DNA of 64,000 bases from Podaxis mareebaensis (Eukaryota; Basidiomycota; Agaricomycetes; Agaricales; Agaricaceae): positions 1-64,000 of the forward strand of contig JAEUWP010000353.1 in assembly GCA_018524725.1 (NCBI GenBank), read 5' to 3'. The notes under the pieces are model-generated. The model had not been told where the DNA came from and searched no databases. It was given only the letters and a program-made list of their open reading frames with translations. A program made the position numbers and the translations under genes. Shown one piece after another: positions 46,524-58,111 of this stretch (the first letter of the stretch is position 1; the number at the start of each line of letters is the position of its first letter).

Positions 46524-48110
46524 CTATATGTCTACTGGGTTATCAAGTCGTTCATAGTGGTCTTTTCTCTTTCGTCCTCGTAGTCGTCTTAGCAATGAAC
46601 TGAGATATCCTCCTCCTGTCGCATGTTCGACTTCTCCATTCCGCATCACGCGGTACTTCTTTCCCCTCCACACAACCTCGTCGCCCAAGATAGCCATACA
46701 CCATATGGGAAACGCTAACAGCTCTCTAAGAGCCCAGGCTCCCAGGAACTGCCACAGCCGAGACAGTGGCAACGGATGTCCAGCAAGTGATTCATAAACG
46801 TCCAGATCAATCATAATCCAAAGGGGATAATGGATTAACAGCGTCAGCCAGATAGGAATCCCTAGCAATCGGCGGAGACTCCAACTCGCCGTAACTGAAA
46901 GCATAATACATTCCGTGAATGGTTCGAGGAGAGTTGCGACGAACACCATATGCTTCCGCACGCGGATCCATCGCACTCGTCGCCAGATATAATCGGAAAG
47001 TGTCATATTGCCAATCGCATTTCTCGCAACGTCGCATGAAAGGTCGTGTCGGACGTCGAGTTCATGCCAAAGCGCACTGGCGATCATGTTGTCCTCTGCT
47101 AGGAACTTTCCGAAGACTTTCAGTCCCCGATCACGATCGGTTCGAGAAGACGACGCTGCTGCAGGTGCAGACGGAGATGACCCGGCCGATGGTGGTGGTG
47201 GTACGTGGGGCTTCAATGTCGCATCGAGCTTGTCAATATCTGAACGCCGGTACAAGTTTGATTTGCCGACGACACAGGACTCGAGTGCGACGGTATTGAT
47301 AGCGATATACATCTTGGCGTGGTTCGTGTTCAGGAATGCTTCCTCAATCTGGGAACCTAATTGTGGCTCGTTGACAAAAGCAAGAGGAACGTGATGCACT
47401 AGGGCTATTCGTTTCTGAGATTTCTTGGATTTGGAGGGTGGGGAGTTGATAAGGATATCGACGGAACGGGCGAGGGTCCCTGGATCGACCATGACATTTG
47501 AATCGAGGACCCAGAGAATGTCGTGGGCGGCTTTACGGTACGAACGAACGAGGTTGTTCACTTTCGGATTGACGCCCACGACTTCTTCGCCTAGGATACC
47601 CGACGCGAAAATGAGCGCAGAAATTGGAGGCGGGAAATAGATACACCTCACCGACGATGATTTCCGCCTTGACATTAGGGTACTTGGCGATCAGTTCTCT
47701 AACAACACTTAACGCCTGATCATTCTCATCGGCAACCGAGAAAATGACTTCATAATTGGGGTATTCTTGTGTAAAAGTTGACTCCAAATTTTCGTAAAGG
47801 TTCGTGTCGAGACCTTTCAAAGGTCGCAGTATAGACACTCCAGGTACTGTATTAGGTGGAGCACTCGCAAGAGGGGAACGCGGCCGTAGACGATAGCGAC
47901 GTCTCCTACACACGTGGGACGACGTAGGCGTGTATTTTCAGTGATTGATTGATGATGCGTCTCGTCAGCTTGCTGCTCCAAAGGGAATGGTTCGACTTAC
48001 CCTGCAACACAACCCAGAAGCCCAAGTATCCACAGGACCTTGTACCATATCACTCCAACCACAGCCAGTATAAATGAAACAGTTATAGGAGAGTCATTGT
48101 CATTCAGCAT
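46524..48110 (-). CDS. GCS: Ceramide glucosyltransferase (GT21)
   Basis: Transfers glucose from UDP-glucose to ceramide, the first step of glucosylceramide synthesis in Golgi/ER membranes; needed for hyphal growth in many fungi. Start ATG 48110: MLNDNDSPITVSFILAVVGV forms the N-terminal membrane anchor. After an intron come VSILRPLKGLDTNLYENLES (D1 region), FSVADENDQA, AHDILWVLDSNVMVDPGTLA (D2), a Pro/Ser/Ala insert PHVPPPPSAGSSPSAPA, KFLAEDNMIASALW (D3) and RRVRWIRVRKH, the (Q/R)XXRW signature. C-terminal hydrophobic segments (MLSVTASWSLRRLLGIPIWL, LLAFPIWCMAI) follow, ending RLDNPVDI at TAG 46524-46526. One intron of about 100 nt follows VAG; another follows EIIVGE. Confidence 0.92.
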
Positions 48111-48288
48111 TAGTGGGTATAGGGGACAACGACGAAAAGAAGTGATGGTGGGCGGAGTTCGAGGTACGAGTTTACACCACTACTGAGTCGCGTCATTTGC
48201 TTACGGTTGGCCAGTTCCCGACATCAGACCCTGACCACTCCCTCTCCCACGATATACTCATATTACAAGAACACCTTCTTAACAGCAT

Positions 48289-48414
48289 GGTCCCTTAGCT
48301 TAGCGGTAAAGCGTGTGACATCTACAGAGAATCGTGTACCATTGCTGTCAATGCGGTGATCGTACGCCTTTCTCCTGATGCCGCGAGAGAACCGTTCGAT
48401 TCGGTTAGGGGTCA
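48289..48414 (+). tRNA. tRNA-like element, possibly intron-bearing or degenerate
   Basis: The 5' GGTCCCT (48289-48295) can pair with 3' AGGGGTC (48407-48413), seven pairs including two G-U, leaving discriminator A at 48414. A D-arm GCTT-AGCGGTA-AAGC forms an A box, and AACCG-TTCGATT-CGGTT (48390-48406) is a perfect T-arm and B box. A stem TGTGA/TCGTA could serve as anticodon stem with wobble pairs. At 126 nt it would need an intron or insert of about 50 nt, and the expected T at position 33 is A. A decayed tRNA or tRNA-derived sequence is therefore likelier than a working gene. Anticodon not assignable. Confidence 0.4.
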
Positions 48415-49284
48415 TTGGGACTTATCAAGTCTACTTTTTGCCATTCGACTTTCCCTGCGGTAGTCTACGCTCCAAGTGTCCTGTCTTGTATAAGTTATCG
48501 CCACCATCAATATGAGTGTTTGACTAGGTACGAATGGACGTCCCAACAATCATACGTTATCTAGTCTTGCATCGACAACCGGTGAGTGGTTCAACAATAC
48601 AGGTGGTATTCATATCTTTGCCTGCCCAAGCTCTCACATATCAGCATAAGATCCTGTTTATGTAAAAGCTAAGTTGGCCACCTCAAGTACACGATGCTCC
48701 CCGGCGCTTCAGCAGCAGCCGTCAGAGTCTTGGTCTATTATTCGAGAAATTGATGGTAGATATCATTTCCAGTTCCGGGCGCTAAAATAGCTTTCTTGCC
48801 TTAAGTAAGCCTCTTCTCAGGCTTGGGAGGGTTTGGGACACGACTATCAATCCATCATCCCAGGCTCATTTGGTGAAGACACGACATAGCCCGTGATCCA
48901 TTTAGACAGAGAGATGGTTCTCAAGGCCATGCAGTAGAAACTGGATCGTGGTATCCATAAATGACGCTGCGTAGGACTTGGTCTGTTACTGACTAAAATA
49001 TCCGTCCGGGTTGTGCATCACCGCCCCATTCTGCTTGATGAAGTCGGTCGTATCAGATGGCCTCGGTACCACTTTCGAAAGTATGAGTAATGAAGTAGTC
49101 AGCGGTATCATGCTGACAACGATTGTAATCAGTCGCCTAGAGAGCAGGGTCGATGTCCCGATCTTTCAAGCTCACTAATCACTTCTTCCGAAAACATATG
49201 CAACACTCCCAAAAGGTATAAATTGACCATCATGGGGGCAAAAATGACATCATCCCTTCTCTACCTCTTTCAAGCTTCAAAAAC
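48415..49284. other. Intergenic stretch, no gene seen
   Basis: About 870 bp between the tRNA-like element and the reductase gene. No ORF of note, repeat or RNA gene recognised; the last 100-200 bp should hold the reductase promoter. Confidence 0.45.
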
Positions 49285-50533
49285 ATGTCCACCCACACTG
49301 CTATCGCTACGACCGCCAAAGGTGCCATTGATACTATACAGGTGCCAACTGAAGAACCTGGCACCGAGGAGATTCTGCTCAAGGTCGAATATGCCGCGAT
49401 GATCCCGCCCGACGCGTATATCGCGGATAGGGGCTTCTTAGTCAGCTCATACCCCCTCACCCTGGGATTCACAGCTGCTGGTACTGTCGTGAAGGTTGGT
49501 AGTGGTGTCAAGGACCTGAAGGCTGGTGATCGGGTGTGTTGAAGTGTCTAGTAGACAAGGCATCACTTGTGCTCAGGAGGTTCCTTAGGTCACGGCGTTT
49601 GCATTTGGGCCGTCTCGGCAAAAGGGTGTTCAAGAATATTCTGTGCAACCAAGGAGTGTATGCGCGAAGGTATGCGTGCGTACAATGGCCCCAGACGACT
49701 TATGACTAAAAGCCCTTGAAGATACCGGACAACCTTTCTTTCGAGGCTGCGGCAACTATCCCAGATAACTTCGTTTGCGCCTTTTACACCCTCTTTAACC
49801 AGCTCTCCCTCCCTATACCAACAAGCTTCCCCGCCTCGATCGACCCGCCCCTCGCCAACACTCCCATCCTGATCTATGGCGCAGGGTCAACCGCAGGCCA
49901 ATATATGGTCCGTCTCCTCCACCTCGCTCGATACACCAAGATCTTTGCGACGGCCTCGTCTAAACACCATGACTACCTGCGCACTCTTGGCGCTACAGAC
50001 CTCTTCGACTATAACAGCCCTACACTCGTCGATGATATCAACAAGGCTGCGGGAGGACCTGGGAAACTCACCTTGGCGGTTGATTGTATTTCCGCCCAGA
50101 GCACCATGGATATTATTGTAAAGGTTTTGAGTCCGACAGGAAGTGTGGCGCTATTGTTGCCGGTGAAGGAGGGAACTACGCTGAATAATAGGGTGGAAGA
50201 CGATTTGATTCTGGATTTCCCATTGCCAGAGAAGTTGAATCCGTTCCAGAAGGGGACCAACGTCATCGGCGTGAGGACATTCTTCTATCAGACCGTGGGT
50301 GGTTTTGGTTATCGCTTGGAGAGTTGTTGATGCTGACCGAACTATAGGACCAAGTCTTGAAGGAGAAGTTGATGCCAGTAATTTTACCAGAACTACTTGA
50401 GAAGGGATTGATCCAGCCCACGCGACTTCGTCTCATGGACCAAGGTAGTCTTCAGCAAAGAGTCGAGCAAGCATTGGAGTTGTTCAGGAATAACAAAGTC
50501 AGCGGAGAGAAGCTTGTTATCAAGATCAACTAG
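49285..50533 (+). CDS. Medium-chain dehydrogenase/reductase (zinc-binding alcohol dehydrogenase-like, enoyl reductase type)
   Basis: Cytosolic NAD(P)H-dependent oxidoreductase; substrate unknown. Start ATG 49285: MSTHTAIATTAKGAIDTIQV. The GroES-like N-terminal half has EEILLKVEYAAMIPPDAYIA and LTLGFTAAGTVVKVGSGV; then KIPDNLSFEAAATIPDNFVC. The Rossmann nucleotide-binding loop is YGAGSTAGQYMVRLLHLA (about 49885), followed by KIFATASSKHHDYLRTLGA and TLAVDCISAQSTMDII. Introns follow AGDR, SVCAK and FFYQT. C-terminus LFRNNKVSGEKLVIKIN ends at TAG 50531-50533. It lacks the Cys/His zinc ligands of classical ADH (PPDA where GICHSD would be), so it belongs with quinone or trans-enoyl reductase-like members. 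No biosynthetic cluster surrounds it. Confidence 0.85.
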
Positions 50534-50828
50534 GTAGCCTGTAATATGTAGTCGCTGGTGCTTGAAAGGAATTAGGGATTTTCTTGGTACTGTATCAGTA
50601 GAACATAAGTGCGGGCACAGATACACCGCTTCCAAGCAAGCGCCCACATGACGTACAGTACTCGGTCACATGTTTCCGGATCTTGGGAACGTCGACCGTG
50701 GATGATGTCGGTTAATCACCTATATATCCAAGTTCCACCCGGCCGGACAACATATCTTCGCTGCAAATTTATCCCGATATTGCCAGTAACCACCACGTTA
50801 AGCCGAAGAACGTCGATACACCTCAGCC

Positions 50829-53805
50829 ATGATACATACGAAACGCTCCATCTCTGCTGCACGGCATCTACCCAGTGCTCTTAATCGCATTTCCGCGGCT
50901 GCAAGTGGGCGGAGCACCCCGACACGCCCAATAACGACATCGGTGGACTGCGCGATGCCTCTAAGGCCCAGGAATTCTGCGCTGAAGGTCAGGAATGTGG
51001 ATATGCTACCTGGGGGGAATAGGGGCCTTACCCGTCGAGGGTATGCTTCCGAAGCTCACAGTGAGTTGTCCTGCACCTACAGATGCTCCGTATCCCGACT
51101 ATTCCGTATTGAACAGACCTTACCCCTGCGAGGAAACCACACTTCAACAAGATCCTCATTGCGAACCGGTACGTCGCCGCATCCGAGCCAACAGCATTCC
51201 TTGAACTGTGTATTGCAGTGGAGAGATCGCGTGTCGTGTCATTCGGACCGCTAAGAAGCTCGGAATCAAGACCGTTGCCATCTACAGTGAAGTAGATAAG
51301 GACTCGCTGCATGTTAGACTTGTACGTGCCCCTCTCGGCCACTGGATTCTTCGACTAATGTTGGTGCAGGCAGACGAGGCATATTGCGTCGGACCAGCTC
51401 CGTCCGCAGATAGTTATGTGAGTGGAGCTTTCATTGCTGGTTAGGCATGAAACTCACTCGCGGGATGCAGTTGCGGATGGACAGAATCATTGAAGTCTGT
51501 CATCGAAGTGGTGCACAGGTACGGCCCTTATTCGTATGCTTTCCTCGCAAGCACTCACGTTGGTCGTTCAGGCCGTTCACCCAGGGTATGGGTTCCTGAG
51601 TGAAAATGCTACTTTTGCCGAAAAGCTAGCTGCGGAAGGTATTGTTTTCATTGGCCCTCCTGCGAGCGCGATTGTTAGCATGGGGTCCAAGAGTGAATCC
51701 AAGAATATCATGTCTAGTATGTCTTTTGCTTGTCGCTGGTTTCATCCTACTTATTCTGTTCAGGTGCTGGCGTCCCATGTGTCCCTGGGTATCACGGAGA
51801 AAACCAAGACCCTGCATTCCTCTACGAGAAAGCTCAGGAGATCGGTAGGTCGCCTCTGACTTTGCTTGACTATGACTGAAATTTCTTAGGTTTCCCTGTT
51901 CTGATCAAGGCAATTCATGGTGGTGGTGGTAAGGGCATGCGAACGGTAACAACTCCAACCCAGGAGGCTTTCTACGAGGCCCTTTCGTCTGCGAAGCGAG
52001 AATCGCTGAAAGCGTTTGGAAACGATACTGTATTAGTCGAGAAGTTCATCGAGCGTCCAAGACACGTCGAAGTCCAAGTGTTCGCTGACACTATGGGTGG
52101 TGTAGTCAGTCTATGGGAACGAGACTGCTCAGTCCAGAGACGGAATCAGAAGATCATCGAAGAGGTGCGGCGCAACTCGAGTCCTAGGAATCACGTCCGG
52201 ATGACTGAATTGATATTATAGGCACCCGCACCAGGTCTCGCACCAGAGATTCGTGCTGACTTGAGCGCAAAGGCCGTCGCGGCAGCCAGAGCAGTCAACT
52301 ATGTTGGGGCTGGCACGGTCGAATTCATCTTTGACAATGATACCCAGAAATTCTATTTCATGGAAATGTGGGTTCAGTCCCTCTCGAGGACATCGACAAC
52401 TGCCTTAACGCCAAATTCAACAGGAATACCCGCCTACAAGTTGAACATCCGGTAACCGAGATGGTCACTGGCCTCGACCTCGTGGAATGGCAATTAGAGG
52501 TGGCGGCAGGCAACCCCCTTCGACTCGAGCAAGCCGAGATTCCCCTTGTTGGGCATGCTTTCGAAGCCCGCATATACGCTGAGAACCCACGTAACAATTT
52601 CCTCCCCGACTCAGGTTCTTTACTATACTTATCGACACCTGAACCAACAACTACATTCGCCACCCCATTCCCACCTGTCCAAACGACGGCATCCTCACCG
52701 CCACTTTCTGCGCTCTCACCTTCAACTGATGTGTCAGGACACGATATTACCCCATCGTTGAGAATTGAGCAGGGCTTTATGCAAGGAGCGCAGATTGGCG
52801 TGTTCTATGACCCAATGATTGCGAAGGTCGTTGTACATGGGCGTGATCGCACAGAGGCGTTGAGGATGCTAAGAAGGGCCTTGGATGAATATCATGTCGT
52901 TGGTGTCTCCACTAACGTGGAATTCTTAAGGACTTTGGCTGGAAACGAAGCATTTATTGCTGAGGAAGTTGAGACTGGGTTCATTAACGTAGGTACTCGG
53001 CATTGGTTTCGGGGAACGCCTCGATTAACTTGGTCTGTAGAAACACTTCAACGAACTATTCCCGCCAATTCGGGAACCCAAACCGGAACTCTTGGCTCAA
53101 GCAGCTCTTTACGTGGCCCTCCGCGACCAGCCTTCACCATCGACGTCTGTGCCAAGTTCACCCTGGCAGTCCCTCTCATCGCGACGTTTCGGAGGCGATG
53201 TCCATGAACGGTTGATCACCTTCCAGACCGAAACATCGGAAGAACCCATGACAGTTCGCGTCTCTCCCACACCAATGAAGTCCGGTCATTACGACGTTAC
53301 GGTAACAACGTCGAGCGGAAGCACGGTGACGTATCCCGCAGTCCCAGCCCATCTTAATTCTTCGACGAGCATAAGCACAGCCATCAACTCTGCTCTTACG
53401 AAGACAACGATTGTGCCCCAGTTACCACCTCCAGGCGTCCCAGCATCCCATTCTCCTAATACAACAGAACGTCTGCACATCTTTTCCAACGGCACGAAGA
53501 CCACCCTTGTCCTGCCTTCTCCTAATTGGCTTCTCTCATTAGGCGGTGATGTCCTCAGTGCTGCAGCGGCGAAAGCTAAAGGCGGCTTGCGTGCGCCAAT
53601 GCCTAGTCTCGTGGTAGAGGTGAAGGTGAAAGTGGGAGATACAGTTGAGAAGGGACAAGCAGTGGTCGTGTTAGAGAGCATGAAGACTGAGACTGTATTA
53701 AGGGCTAGTGGGAAGGGTGTCGTTAGAGCTATTGGATGTAAGAATGGAGAGATGGTTGAGGAAGGGAAGGAGCTTGTCGATATTGAACTTGAAGAGAGTG
53801 CATAA
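50829..53805 (+). CDS. MCCC1: Methylcrotonoyl-CoA carboxylase subunit alpha (biotin-carrying), mitochondrial
   Basis: Biotin carboxylase/carrier subunit of MCC, which carboxylates 3-methylcrotonyl-CoA in leucine breakdown in mitochondria. ATG 50829 opens an Arg/Ser-rich transit peptide ([15 protein letters not shown]). Then come [42 protein letters not shown], the ATP-grasp glycine loop [12 protein letters not shown] (51910), [29 protein letters not shown] (spliced across 52366-52424) and [13 protein letters not shown]. The carrier domain at the C-terminus has [12 protein letters not shown] and the biotinyl Lys in [10 protein letters not shown] (about 53680); the usual motif is AMKM, and SMK is a known fungal variant. 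Ends ELEESA at TAA 53803-53805. The size fits MCC alpha, not pyruvate or acetyl-CoA carboxylase, which carry further domains. Beta subunit not in window. Confidence 0.92.
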
Positions 53806-54046
53806 TGGAAGGACAGCGACGTAGTTGTATCTTTATATCTTAAGCCGGAACACGTGTGTATGGTTCATCTTGGGTATTAAGTTTATAGAAAAAAGACGGA
53901 TTCTGTTTCCCAGGAAATAATCCCGGGCGCATCTGTCTTGCTTCAGTATTTGTTGAGAGCGTAGTTGCCCAGGAGGCTTGGGTATGGCATTCACAACGTC
54001 CACAAACCTAATGAGTTTTGTATACGGTCTCATGATTTACACAGGG

Positions 54047-55118
54047 CTAGCCAACCATGCTCCGTTTTCGCCCTCGAAGCCTCACTGTCGAGGGATCAAC
54101 ACAAATCGTGAAGCAATGCCCCAAATATAACTTACCATCGTCCAGTCTTCGTTTGATCGCGTTCCACTCTTTGCCCATTTTATTCTTATAGGCGTCCAAA
54201 ACCGATTGGAACATTGGTTCGGAGTCTGGGTGCGTCGAAGCAAATGCCCTCTCAAGGACATATAAATCAACCGCCTTGTCTTCAACCAGGGAGGACTGAT
54301 AGGATAAACCGAAATCGATCAGTACCTGTAAAGATGCGTGAATTTATGGATAAAGGAATAGGCAACTGGACCGAAACCGACCAGATCGACCTGGTCGTTT
54401 GAGGAACGTCGGAGCATCATATTCGATGTCGTTAGATCGCCATGAATAACATCCGCCAGGTGCATTTTAGCTATTTCAATGCCAACGAGGTTCATTAACC
54501 GATCTAAAGAAATGATGATGCAAGCTTCGGGGTAGATCGAACATGAACTTACCAACGGAAACACCAAATTTCTCCAGAGGGTCAATATCGGCATCTTCAA
54601 CACCATTGCTCGCCTCTTCCAGTGCCTCTTCGTCCTCCGCACCTCCCGGCAACAGCTTCCTGACGCTCTTTCCGTCAATCCATTCAATACCTAGCACGCC
54701 CTCTGCAGCATCCACCATTCTAACCCCAGGAACATTGACGCCAGCTCTATATGCGCTCGGTCATATTCCTACACGCAGTGGTTCCCGGGATATACCCACC
54801 TCAAGCAGCGAATCAAAGCCCTAGCCTCTCCCGCAACTCTTGCTTTCGTCAGTGTTGAATCCAGCGTTTTATGCCTATATCCCTTCGAGAAGCGATATTT
54901 GATCAATACTGATGTTTCGTGGGCCCTTTCCGTGTCCCCATGTGTGGACGAAGGATGTGGTGAAGCCAACGACGCTTTGTAGACTTTCTATCTGATTAGG
55001 GTGCACTTTAAGCAGCCGCATCTGAGTGAGGAGTGAAGTGACTTGCAGCTTCTGCACCTTGAGATATAAGTACGGACTTTTCTAGGAGTGCATTTGTAGG
55101 TCCTTGTATTGGTACCAT
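54047..55118 (-). CDS. BUD32: EKC/KEOPS complex kinase/ATPase Bud32
   Basis: Small atypical kinase of the KEOPS complex, required for the t6A modification of ANN-decoding tRNAs. Start ATG 55118 gives [24 protein letters not shown]; spliced exons give [58 protein letters not shown], an acidic loop, [27 protein letters not shown] (catalytic loop), [20 protein letters not shown] and [16 protein letters not shown]. The last intron (about 54086-54135) joins RRLDD to [12 protein letters not shown], ending at TAG 54047-54049; the basic C-terminal tail is typical of Bud32. Convergent with MCCC1 and divergent from the small gene at 55266. Confidence 0.92.
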
Positions 55119-55265
55119 GGTACAGATGCGGAAGAAGATTGACGGAGCGAGAACTTGTGATAAGATAGCGCGGTGGGAAGAGTTGTTGACGTGTATTTGG
55201 TTCTAGGGGTATTAGCTTTCGGAAGCTCCTCTAATGCTCTAAGGTCATTTAGCCACATCCGGGAA
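55119..55265. promoter_or_regulatory. Compact divergent promoter, BUD32 / small conserved gene
   Basis: Only 147 bp separate the two start codons, so both promoters and 5' untranslated regions overlap. Confidence 0.5.
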
Positions 55266-55918
55266 ATGGACAAATGTAAGTCGGCCATTGCTTGCTACAT
55301 GACAGCACTCACAGGCATTCAGCACAATATGCAGCGGCGTCAAACATCCCACTCATCAAGTCCCCAAGTCTCCGTGTCCCAAAACCGGTGCGCAAACTGT
55401 CCCTGTCATCTCACCTCGCCTCCAACTAAACCAACTTCAAGGTGGAGCTACCACAAGACATCCACCCACTCCCAGATTCTGTAACACCATACGTACGTCC
55501 CTTTCCCGCTCGCTTCAAGAAATCAAATTCAAATTTTATCCCCTACGATTATCGTTCTATCCTACAGTTTGTTTATCCATTCACCCTCGAACCACACATC
55601 ATCACCCTCGAGTCGTCCAGACGCTCCACCATAGCAGCTCACTCCGCTCGTAGGGAAGCATATCTCCGATCCAGGGCTGAAGAAATCGAACGGCGTAAAC
55701 GGGATGCCTTGCATAAGATTGCTCCCGGGCTTGGGACGGTGCTTGTCCCCGTGCGAGCACCCTCGACCCAGGGAGCGCACGAGAACAGCGGTGGATCGAG
55801 CTCAACGGGGACTCAAGCTCAACGGGGTCCGGACATAGAGCGCAATGTGATGGATGATTTAGTCGATCAATTAGAGGCTCTCGAATCCAGGACGGCTGGC
55901 AGGGGCGACGCCTCATAG
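55266..55918 (+). CDS. Small conserved fungal protein of unknown function
   Basis: Exon 1 is MDK plus one base (ATG 55266); an intron ending GCATTCAG leads to SQYAAASNIPLIKSPSLRVPKP. A stretch VRKLSLSSHLASN then meets TAA at 55427-55429. A 54-nt GTGCGC...TTCAAG segment covering that stop has splice-like ends and an AACTAAA branch site, so it is probably an intron; otherwise the gene carries a nonsense codon. Then VELPQDIHPLPDSVTPY, an intron, and FVYPFTLEPHIITLESSRRS, AHSARREAYLRSRAEEIERR, KRDALHKIAPGLGTVLVPVR, ending VDQLEALESRTAGRGDAS at TAG 55916-55918. Coiled-coil-like Arg/Glu-rich middle. A broken second copy lies at 59.6 kb. Confidence 0.6.
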
Positions 55919-56739
55919 GCACCGGCCGTATGAGTATCGGTTTACGCCGACTTGGAGTCGACTAGGTGTGTAGGTTCGATCTATATGAGGAACGTGGACA
56001 ACCCACAAATATCTGGAAATGAAACAATGTCATGTATTCATCCCTTCATACAACTTTTTCCTAGCCCCCGCAACCGACATGATTGGAGGATTTGATCTGC
56101 TTGGTGGTATGGTGGTCTGCGTGCGTCTAGGATGACAGAGGGACTCGGAATGCTCGGCCTCAAAGGGAGATCTTTACCTACTCCAGAACAATGGACAATA
56201 CCAGGCGTGGTATATTTTCTCTCTGGAGTGCGAGTTGAGCAGTCAACCCCCGCAGGGCACTGCAAGCTATTGTCTATTAATAATGATCCCAACTATCACA
56301 TTGGTTCATTTCCAGGTGTTAGGTTGACTCAGCACGAAGGTGGCCCAAAAAGTGCAAGGCAAAAGAAGGGAGAAGCGCGCTAGTGTCCTCAGCAAAGTAG
56401 TGGACCTAAGCTTGTTAGGGGCCCTCATCTGCTAAGTGAAGGGAGAAGCAACAAACATTGCGCTATGTTACCTCTCCGGGCATGCCAGCTCCAGAACTTG
56501 ATATCCAGGGTCCTTTGGTGTTTGACGGTCTTAACCAAGTGCTCGGACCAGTCGAGGTCTTGTCGTGGCAGGGGTTCACGTCTTGTTTCTTTGCATATTT
56601 TCGTCCGGAGCTAATCTGGGAGTGAAGGCGCCACTCAATCCCGGTAGTAATGCTCATGATTGTTTCAATGGGCTTGAATGCTGCCCTATATTAGCTAGCT
56701 TGGAAGATAATACTTCACCCACTAATCCAAGAGTCCACA
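55919..56739. other. Duplicated intergenic segment, copy A
   Basis: About 820 bp between the small gene and the membrane gene. It matches 60721-61705 with substitutions and small gaps. Short ORFs here are not conserved in frame in the second copy, so I read it as non-coding. The last 60 bp before ATG 56740 (CTATATTAGCTAG...) are well conserved and may include the promoter. Confidence 0.6.
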
Positions 56740-57983
56740 ATGGATGATGCTACTCAGAGTAAAATATTCCTCGTTGAAGCCCTGGACCTTATCAGCTCAA
56801 CAACCGTCAAGGGTGTTTTGCTTGGCATCATATTCGTTCTTTATATCCTCTGCGCCTGGTCACTCTACCCTCAGCTCAAAGTTCCGCACCAGCGACGACA
56901 AACTATATTCACGTTTGTCTGTGTCACCGTGGTGATGGTATGCGAAGTGATTTCTCTCGCGGCGTTTTGCGGGATAACACAAGTAGTATATGTCAATTAC
57001 AACAAATTTCCCGGAGAAGCATACGCGTCCGAGGATGAGATGGATTCCCAGCCAATTGGAGTCATAGCTTTTCTCTTCGGTTATATTGCCGAGTTATTGC
57101 CACTAGGAATACAGGTGCCAAGTCTATCATTCCCTGTATGACTGATGCTTACTGATATCCTCCGGCATGCAGGTATGGCGTTCGTGGATTATTTGGAGTG
57201 GAACACGCTATGCCACCATCATCATTATTCTACCTTCCTTGCTCTTTCTCTCTTACCAAGGTAGGCTGATGTCAATTCTGCACCACTTTTGGTATTGAAG
57301 AAGTTGAGATACTAGCGATGAGCTTTATAATCGGTTTCAGACAGCTTAGCCAAAGTGTCTTTCCCCAAAACGCAGACTTTTCTGCAGCCTTGATTGCCGC
57401 CCTTGGACTTCAGACGGCATTTACAATACTTGTTACTACACTGGTGGTTGTACGCCTCATGCTCGAACGGAGGCGCCATGTCAATTTGATGGGTGAGTAT
57501 GTTTCAGTATCTACTGCTAGAAGGCTCACTGCACCACAGGGACATCGGAAGCCGGTGTGCAGTACACGAGTATTGCAGCAATGCTCATTGAATCATATGC
57601 CTTGGAATCTGCATGGTCCCTTGTGGGTGCGATTCTGTATGCTGTTGGAGCTCCCCTTAGTCTTTTATTCGTGTATTGTGATATTGATATCAAAGTGAGT
57701 TCGTCAAACTTTGAGATGATGTCCTCCTCCGACATATATCCTTTCTGAAAAGATAATTGCGTACCTTCTTGTTGTTTATAGGGTGTCTATGGGGCGAGCA
57801 TGGAGCAGACAGACAGAGCGCCAGTTGAGTAGCTTGCGGTGGAACCACAATACACACTCCACCACCTCTGAAACAGCCACTCGAACCACACGAGATGCGA
57901 TTGTAGGCTCTCCGTCAGGATCCCATTCACCTGTTGATCACCGGGGTTTACAACGACTTGGGGAATCGACGAAGTGTGTGTAA
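56740..57983 (+). CDS. Multi-pass membrane protein, basidiomycete family, copy A
   Basis: Six exons. The joined product (about 300 residues) has six or seven hydrophobic helices: GVLLGIIFVLYILCAWSLY, FTFVCVTVVMVCEVISLAAF, IGVIAFLFGYIAELLPLGIQ, TIIIILPSLLFLSY, LGLQTAFTILVTTLVVVRLM, IAAMLIESYALESAWSLVGA and IIAYLLVVYRV. The R-Q after the second loop and the QY-SIAAMLIES motif are shared with a large uncharacterised membrane family of mushrooms. The cytosolic tail is Ser/Thr/Arg-rich (QTERQLSSLRWNHNTHSTTS) and ends STKCV at TAA 57981-57983. Introns: about 57114-57174, 57262-57317, 57493-57538, 57695-57751, each with GT-AG ends matched in copy B. No catalytic motif is seen; receptor or transporter roles are only guesses. 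Confidence 0.8.
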
Positions 57984-58111
57984 ATTTCCGTTTAGATATG
58001 TAGCGCTAGGCCATGAGCGAGCATTTATTGGGCTCTGGCAGCCAGGCAGAGGACGAGGGGAGTATACTGTATTTAGAGATCGGCTTGGTGTATTAATTTG
58101 TATTATTAGAT

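Noticed and set aside
49285..50533. Trans-enoyl reductase of a polyketide cluster
   Set aside because: No synthase, cytochrome P450 or transporter genes nearby; neighbours are primary metabolism genes.
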